From CAIXQW01 sp046049675 (GTDB lineage Bacteria > Bacteroidota > Bacteroidia > Chitinophagales > Chitinophagaceae), in assembly GCA_046049675.1 (NCBI GenBank), contig JBJORA010000071.1, positions 1 to 10,707 on the forward strand: a DNA stretch of 10,707 nt, in the 5' to 3' direction. The notes beneath the pieces are model-generated. The model worked only from the letters and a program-made list of their open reading frames with translations, was not told the origin of the DNA and did not search any database. The position numbers were made by a program, and so were the translations under genes. Positions 6,807-10,707 of this stretch are shown in pieces (positions within the stretch are counted from its first letter, which is position 1; each line of letters starts with the position of its first letter).

Positions 6807-7187
6807 ATGGCTCGTATTGCAGGTATTGATTTACCAAAAAACAAAAGAGGAGAAATCGGTTTAACTTACATCTATGGTATCGGTCGTAGCACAGCTCGCC
6901 GTATACTAGACGATGCTAATATTACTTTCGACAAGAAGGTAAAAGATTGGAACGACGATGAGCTAGCTGCGATTCGTAATTTCATTACTGGCGAAATCAA
7001 AGTAGAAGGTGCTTTGCGTAGCGAAATGCAAATGAACATTAAGCGTTTAATGGACATCGCATGCTACCGTGGTCTTCGTCATCGTAAAGGTTTACCATTG
7101 CGTGGTCAACGTACACGTACTAACAGTCGTACACGTAAGGGTAAGCGTAAAACAGTTGCAGGTAAGAAAAAAGCAGCTAAGAAGTAA
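6807..7187 (+). CDS. rpsM: 30S ribosomal protein S13 (uS13)
   Basis: A 126-residue protein of the 30S head that touches the P-site tRNA and forms bridges to the 50S subunit. It starts MARIAGIDLP, carries the helix-turn segment YGIGRSTARRIL (23-34), and has the typical tail RGLRHRKGLPLRGQRT (88-103) followed by a lysine-rich end that enters the decoding region. The length is normal for the family. It follows rpmJ by 51 bases and precedes rpsK by 62 bases; I see no promoter in either gap. Confidence 0.98.
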   Translation: MARIAGIDLPKNKRGEIGLTYIYGIGRSTARRILDDANITFDKKVKDWNDDELAAIRNFITGEIKVEGALRSEMQMNIKRLMDIACYRGLRHRKGLPLRGQRTRTNSRTRKGKRKTVAGKKKAAKK

Positions 7188-7249
7188 TTTTTACCTTAAT
7201 CAGTTTAGAGTTAACACAACAACAATTAGCAAAATAGCAATTTAATATA

Positions 7250-7648
7250 ATGGCTAAAGGAACAAATACTAAAGCAGCAGCACGCAAGAGAGTCGTAAAA
7301 GTTGATTCTCACGGCGATGTGCATATCAATGCTAACTTCAACAACATTATTGTAAGCGTAACCAACAAGCAAGGCCAAGTGATAAGCTGGAGCAGTGCTG
7401 GTAAAATGGGTTTCCGTGGTAGCAAGAAAAATACACCTTATGCAGCACAGCTTGCAGTAGCAGATTGCGGTAAGGTAGCTTTTGATGCTGGCATGAAGCG
7501 TGCAGATGTATTCGTTAAAGGTCCAGGTAGCGGTCGCGAAAGCGCAATTCGTTCACTTGGTGCAGCTGGTATAGAGGTTACATCTATTACAGACGTAACA
7601 CCTCTTCCACACAACGGTTGTCGTCCGCCTAAGAAGCGTCGCGTATAA
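7250..7648 (+). CDS. rpsK: 30S ribosomal protein S11 (uS11)
   Basis: A 132-residue protein of the 30S platform that binds 16S rRNA near the E site. Conserved blocks are clear: HINANFNNIIVSVTN (25-39), KMGFRGSKKNTPYAAQ (52-67), VKGPGSGRESAIR (89-101) and the C-terminal PLPHNGCRPPKKRRV (118-132). Its N-terminus is short and basic, as usual. It is part of the alpha operon; an unusually long 142-base gap follows before rpsD. Confidence 0.98.
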   Translation: MAKGTNTKAAARKRVVKVDSHGDVHINANFNNIIVSVTNKQGQVISWSSAGKMGFRGSKKNTPYAAQLAVADCGKVAFDAGMKRADVFVKGPGSGRESAIRSLGAAGIEVTSITDVTPLPHNGCRPPKKRRV

Positions 7649-7658
7649 TCCACTATAT

Positions 7659-7757
7659 ATGTGTACCCGCAATGGCGGTCATACACATTTGTACAGTGAT
7701 CATTTATAGAAAGGGTACTCAATTTATTTTTTGAGGTTTTTTACAGATTGAAGTACC
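7659..7757 (+). promoter_or_regulatory. Structured leader before rpsD, candidate S4 autoregulatory element
   Basis: Two stems can be drawn in the rpsK-rpsD gap. The first is ATGTGTA (7659-7665) with TACACAT (7682-7688), enclosing CCGC (7667-7670) with GCGG (7675-7678) and a loop AATG. The second is GGTACTCAA (7714-7722) with TTGAAGTACC (7748-7757), nine base pairs with A7751 bulged. An alternative short hairpin, CTCAA/TTGAG (7718-7722 with 7731-7735), would compete with it. S4 controls ribosomal operons through its own mRNA in other bacteria, and a leader before its gene fits that. I did not confirm the fold by covariation. Confidence 0.55.
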
Positions 7758-7790
7758 GGTATTAAAAAAAGCCTAAATGAATAAAGTACA

Positions 7791-8396
7791 ATGGCAAGAT
7801 ACACTGGTCCAAAAACAAAAATTTGCCGAATTTTCGGCGAGCCTATCTTAGGCAATGGTAAGTATTTAGGCAAAAACAGCAACCCTCCGGGTATGCACGG
7901 TGCCGCACGTAAGCGTAAGCAACTTGGTGAGTATGCGCTACAGCTTCGTGAAAAACAAAAAGCAAAGTATACCTACGGTGTGCTTGAGCGTCGTTTCCGC
8001 AACACATTCGAAGAAGCAGCTCGTATGAAAGGCGTAACAGGTGAAAACCTTATTCGTCTTCTCGAAGCGCGTCTAGACAACGTATGCTATCGCATGGGCA
8101 TGAGCCCTAGTCGTCCTGGTAGCCGTCAGTTGGTTAGCCACAAGCACGTTACAGTAAATGGTGAAGTATGTAACATACCTAGCTATATCTGTAAGCCAGG
8201 TGATGTGATTAGCCTTCGCGAGCGCGATAAGGTAAACACTGGTATCACTAGCAACTTCCGTGGTAAGAATCCAAAAATTACTTGGATTGATTGGAACGAG
8301 GCTGCAATGACAGGTACATACCTAGCACATCCAGAGCGTGAAAGCGTTCCAGAAAATATTAAAGAGCAACTTATTGTAGAATTATACAACAAGTAA
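7791..8396 (+). CDS. rpsD: 30S ribosomal protein S4 (uS4), zinc-free form
   Basis: A 201-residue primary 16S rRNA-binding protein that starts assembly of the 30S body; in other bacteria it also represses its own operon. Visible parts: MARYTGPKTK at the start, GKNSNPPGMHG (27-37), the helical segment KQKAKYTYGVLERRF (55-69), and the S4 RNA-binding domain at about 93-155 with RLDNVCYRMG, SRQLVSHKHVTVNG and the turn at KPGDVISLRE. The N-terminal region has a single Cys (C12), so the four-Cys zinc site of some S4 proteins is absent. The ATG gives the normal family length. The gene lies 67 bases before rpoA and behind a foldable leader. Confidence 0.98.
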   Translation: MARYTGPKTKICRIFGEPILGNGKYLGKNSNPPGMHGAARKRKQLGEYALQLREKQKAKYTYGVLERRFRNTFEEAARMKGVTGENLIRLLEARLDNVCYRMGMSPSRPGSRQLVSHKHVTVNGEVCNIPSYICKPGDVISLRERDKVNTGITSNFRGKNPKITWIDWNEAAMTGTYLAHPERESVPENIKEQLIVELYNK

Positions 8397-8463
8397 TCCT
8401 TAATTAATTTTCTAATAATAAATACAACAAGCCAAAGCTTAAAAAACAACCAATAAAATAAAT

Positions 8464-9459
8464 ATGGCAATATTAAATTTCCAAAAGCCTGAAAAAATCG
8501 TTTTACAAAAAAGCACTGACTTCGACGGTACTTTTGAGTTTAGACCATTAGAGCCGGGCTATGGTGTTACGATAGGTAATGCATTACGCCGCGTTTTGCT
8601 TAATAGCTTAGAAGGGTATGCCATTACATCTATCCGTATAGATGGTGTAGACCACGAGTTCGCTACAATCAAAGGTGTTAGCGAAGACGTTACAGATATT
8701 ATCCTTAACCTAAAGCAAATTCGTTTCCGTAAGAAGATAGATGGCGATGTAAACAGCGAGCGTATTGAACTTAACATCAAAGGTGTTACAGAATTCAAAG
8801 CCGGTATGATTGGCGACGCTACTGCAAACTTCGAAATCATGAACCCTGACTTTACAATTTGCACATTAAACGACAACGCAAGTCTTCGTATTGAAATGCA
8901 AGTTAATCGTGGTCGTGGTTATGTAAGCGCAGACGATAATAAGCCAAAGGATGCACCAATCGGTATTATTCCAATTGATAGCATTTATACGCCAATCGTA
9001 AACGTTCGCTATGCAATTGAAAATACACGTGTTGAGCAACGTACAGATTATGAGAAGTTAATTCTTGATGTCAATACAGACGGCACAATTCATCCTGAAG
9101 ATGCGGTAAAGCAAGCTAGCCGTATTCTTATTCAGCACTTAATGCTTATCACCGACGACAATATCACTTTTGATACTGGTAGCGACGAGAAGCAGCACGT
9201 AGTAGACGAGCATACATTAAAGCTTCGTCAAATTCTAAAGACACCACTAGAGGATTTAGATTTAAGCGTACGTGCTTTCAACTGTTTGAAGGCTGCAAAG
9301 ATCAACAGCTTGAGCGAGCTAGTACAGTACGAGCAAGACGAGTTGATGAAGTTCCGCAACTTTGGTCAGAAGAGCTTAAGTGAAATTGAGCAAGTATTAA
9401 TCGATCGCGGTTTAAGCTTCGGAATGGATTTGAGTAAATTAAGCTTAGACGATCTTTAG
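8464..9459 (+). CDS. rpoA: DNA-directed RNA polymerase subunit alpha
   Basis: A 331-residue subunit that dimerises to scaffold RNA polymerase and contacts DNA and activators through its C-terminal domain. The N-terminal domain (about 1-235) has GNALRRVLLNSLEGYAIT (38-55) and PVVNVRYAIEN-like VNVRYAIEN (179-187). After a linker at about 238-255 comes the C-terminal domain (about 256-320) with LSVRAFNCLK and FRNFGQKSLSEIE. All the main DNA-contact residues known from E. coli (R265, N268, C269, G296, K298, S299, E302) are kept here, shifted by five: R270, N273, C274, G301, K303, S304, E307. UP-element recognition is thus plausible. It sits between rpsD and rplQ, the normal order. Confidence 0.98.
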   Translation: MAILNFQKPEKIVLQKSTDFDGTFEFRPLEPGYGVTIGNALRRVLLNSLEGYAITSIRIDGVDHEFATIKGVSEDVTDIILNLKQIRFRKKIDGDVNSERIELNIKGVTEFKAGMIGDATANFEIMNPDFTICTLNDNASLRIEMQVNRGRGYVSADDNKPKDAPIGIIPIDSIYTPIVNVRYAIENTRVEQRTDYEKLILDVNTDGTIHPEDAVKQASRILIQHLMLITDDNITFDTGSDEKQHVVDEHTLKLRQILKTPLEDLDLSVRAFNCLKAAKINSLSELVQYEQDELMKFRNFGQKSLSEIEQVLIDRGLSFGMDLSKLSLDDL

Positions 9460-9510
9460 TAACAACAAAAAAAATATTACATCGGTAGACATACCACAAA
9501 TTAAATAGAC

Positions 9511-10443
9511 ATGCGTCACGGAGTTAAATTAAATAGATTAAGCAGAACATCAAGCCACCGTAAGGCCTTGATGAAAAACCTGTCTTGCCAACTAATAGAG
9601 CATAAGCGTATTGTAACTACGCTTGCAAAAGCGAAAGCTTTGCGCGTTTATGTAGAACCTCTACTTACAAAGAGTAAGAGCGATAGCACACTAAATCGCC
9701 GTATGGTATTTAGCCAGTTGCAAAGCAAAGAGGCTATCAAAGAACTTTTTAGCACAGTAAGCGAAAAAATAGCTAACCGCAACGGTGGTTATACACGTAT
9801 CATCAAGCTTGCGCCACGTGTGGGCGATGCAGCTGAAATGGCCATGATTGAGCTAGTAGACTTTAACGAGATTTATTCTGGTAAAGCAGGTTCAGCAGCA
9901 GGTGCAGATAAGAAGAAAACACGTCGTAGTCGTGCAGCTAAGAAGGCAGATGCGCCTGCAGCAGCGGCAGCACCAGTAGTTGAAGAGGCTACAAGTTCAG
10001 CAGCTGAAGAAGCAACAGTACTTGAGGCAGCAGCCCCAGCAGCAGAAGCACCAGCTGTGGAAGAGTCTCCAGCTGTAGAAGCTACTCCAGCAGTTGAAGA
10101 AGCTCCAGCGGTAGTTGAAGAAACACCAGCGGTAGAAGCTCCAGCAGCGGCGGCAGAAGAAGCTCCAGCGGCAGAAGCAGCAAGCACAACAGGTGGCGAC
10201 GAATTAGAAATTATTGAAGGTATTGGTCCAAAGATTGCTGACTTACTTCGCAGTAAAGGCCTTACAACATTTGCACAGGTTGCAGCAACTAGCGCCGACG
10301 ATATCAAAGCTATCTTAACAGAAGCTGGTGGTGTTATCGCTACAAAAGATCCTGGCACATGGCCTAAGCAGGCAGAAATGGCTGCAGAAGGTAAAATGGA
10401 TGAATTAAAAGCTTGGCAGGACGAACTAAAGGACGGCAAGTAA
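9511..10443 (+). CDS. rplQ: 50S ribosomal protein L17 (bL17) with acidic linker and C-terminal helix-hairpin-helix domain
   Basis: A 310-residue protein, more than twice the usual L17 length. Residues 1-121 are the ribosomal core (MRHGVKLNRLSRTSSHRKAL, then LSCQLIEHKRIVTTLAKAKALR, ending at VDFNEIY), which sits near the peptide exit tunnel. Residues 122-146 are basic (KKKTRRSRAAKK). Residues 147-224 are an Ala/Glu/Pro/Val linker of imperfect APAVEE units. Residues 229-310 form a folded domain with the helix-hairpin-helix motif IEGIGPKIADLLRSKGL (235-251), ending in DPGTWPKQAEM and DELKAWQDELK. Extensions of this kind on L17 or L21 are, as I recall, seen in other Bacteroidota. The motif often binds nucleic acid without sequence preference. 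No frameshift separates the parts. It is the last gene of the operon, directly before the terminator. Confidence 0.95.
   Translation: MRHGVKLNRLSRTSSHRKALMKNLSCQLIEHKRIVTTLAKAKALRVYVEPLLTKSKSDSTLNRRMVFSQLQSKEAIKELFSTVSEKIANRNGGYTRIIKLAPRVGDAAEMAMIELVDFNEIYSGKAGSAAGADKKKTRRSRAAKKADAPAAAAAPVVEEATSSAAEEATVLEAAAPAAEAPAVEESPAVEATPAVEEAPAVVEETPAVEAPAAAAEEAPAAEAASTTGGDELEIIEGIGPKIADLLRSKGLTTFAQVAATSADDIKAILTEAGGVIATKDPGTWPKQAEMAAEGKMDELKAWQDELKDGK
9949..10182 (+). repeat. Low-complexity Ala/Glu/Pro repeat in the L17 linker
   Basis: Codes for residues 147-224 of L17, made of imperfect repeats of the type APAVEE/TPAVEE. At DNA level, units such as GAAGCTCCAGCGG recur, so length change by slippage or unequal exchange between strains is likely. 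Confidence 0.85.
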
Positions 10444-10453
10444 TTTCACCTTT

Positions 10454-10473
10454 ATTAGTGAATAAACACTAAT
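10454..10473 (+). other. Perfect short inverted repeat before the operon terminator
   Basis: ATTAGTG (10454-10460) pairs with CACTAAT (10467-10473) around the loop AATAAA. It starts ten bases after the rplQ stop and is not followed by a T-run. As a first hairpin ahead of the true terminator it could protect the 3' end of the mRNA. Confidence 0.5.
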
Positions 10474-10480
10474 GATAAGA

Positions 10481-10510
10481 AGACCGAGTTTTTTAGCTCG
10501 GTCTTTTTTT
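10481..10510 (+). terminator. Intrinsic terminator of the infA-rplQ operon
   Basis: AGACCGAG (10481-10488) pairs perfectly with CTCGGTCT (10497-10504) around the loop TTTTTTAG, followed by a run of T to 10510. It lies 37 bases past the rplQ stop. It is the strongest terminator in the window and closes the ribosomal operon. Confidence 0.93.
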
Positions 10511-10603
10511 ATGCAAACAAGGGTTTACTATGAAAGAAAGAATTAATGATTGTCCGCTAAGCTGCACCTGAACGCAGATAGGCTTCGTACTGGGCTTATA
10601 GTT

Positions 10604-10639
10604 TTGTGTCAAATTATTAATGGAATGAATTTGACACAA
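10604..10639 (+). repeat. Perfect 12-base inverted repeat spanning the transposase start
   Basis: TTGTGTCAAATT (10604-10615) is the exact reverse complement of AATTTGACACAA (10628-10639), separated by 12 bases that hold the transposase ATG (10625-10627). A third partial copy, ATTTGACAC, is at 10651-10659. It may be an operator or transposase-binding site, or in RNA a hairpin that presents or hides the start codon. Confidence 0.85.
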
Positions 10640-10707
10640 TTTTTGAAGCGATTTGACACCGAAGAGAAGTGCATAGATTATTTGCGTTTGCATCGTGAAG
10701 CTAATGG
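10625..10707 (+). CDS. IS1595-like transposase, N-terminal part (cut by window end)
   Basis: The first 27 codons can be read: MNLTQFLKRF, then DTEEKCIDYL, then RLHREAN, with a glycine likely next. The pattern of a short helix, a phenylalanine, D/STEEKC, a tyrosine-leucine pair and an R-x-x-N/D-G end is the typical opening of IS1595 (ISXO2-like) transposases, in which a CPxC zinc motif follows and then a DDE-type catalytic domain. Those parts lie outside the window, so neither activity nor completeness can be judged. The ATG at 10620 is out of frame; the reading frame is open further upstream but has no better start that matches the family. Confidence 0.72.
   Translation, partial: MNLTQFLKRFDTEEKCIDYLRLHREAN

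Larger units (their letters stand above)
10592..10707 (+). mobile_element. Left end of an IS1595-like insertion sequence, partial
   Basis: The sequence after the operon terminator leads into a transposase start. The element boundary is not certain. GGGC at 10592-10595 is a candidate for the terminal repeat, since IS1595 family ends usually begin with GG. The other end and the target duplication lie outside the window, so I cannot confirm the boundary. Insertion between a terminator and the next gene would spare the ribosomal operon. Confidence 0.6.

Noticed and set aside
9873..10439. A 188-residue open frame on the minus strand opposite rplQ, rich in Ala and Ser
   Set aside because: It mirrors the repetitive Ala/Glu codons of the L17 linker. 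The plus-strand frame has clear L17 and helix-hairpin-helix signatures; the minus frame has none.
10493..10693. A 66-residue minus-strand frame at the right edge
   Set aside because: It covers the operon terminator and the insertion-sequence palindrome and has no recognisable feature.

Overview
The window looks like a chromosomal segment of a member of the Bacteroidota. The evidence is a secreted repeat protein with a type IX secretion (T9SS) sorting tail, a -33/-7 promoter of Bacteroidetes type (TTTG, 20 bases, then a near match to TAnnTTTG) before infA, no Shine-Dalgarno-like sequences before most starts, and an L17 ribosomal protein with a long acidic/alanine linker and a helix-hairpin-helix tail. 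The order within the phylum cannot be fixed from this window; Chitinophagales or Sphingobacteriales-like is a guess.

Left part (1-1570): the first 120 bases are the 3' end of a group II intron. Domain V with a CGC triad and domain VI with a bulged branch-point A can both be folded. A MATE-family efflux pump follows, starting at a TTG 71 bases past the intron end.

Middle (1571-5309, minus strand): a secreted seven-repeat SBBP beta-propeller protein with a T9SS tail, a 96-residue basic secreted protein of unknown function with its own terminator, and a family 2 glycosyltransferase of the polyprenyl-phosphate sugar synthase type.

Centre right (5413-6234, plus strand): a metzincin-like zinc peptidase without a signal peptide. 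Its third zinc ligand appears displaced by a short insertion.

Right part (6354-10510, plus strand): the end of the ribosomal alpha operon in the order infA, rpmJ, rpsM, rpsK, rpsD, rpoA, rplQ, closed by a strong intrinsic terminator. A promoter directly before infA and the unrelated peptidase gene upstream show that this cluster has been cut from the spc part (secY, map) or at least is transcribed on its own. The rpsK-rpsD gap is 142 bases and holds two foldable stems, a candidate S4 autoregulatory leader.

Right edge (about 10592-10707): the left end of an IS1595-like insertion sequence, with the first 27 codons of its transposase. A perfect 12-base inverted repeat spans the start codon. The window is therefore bounded by two different mobile elements, with a core operon between them.
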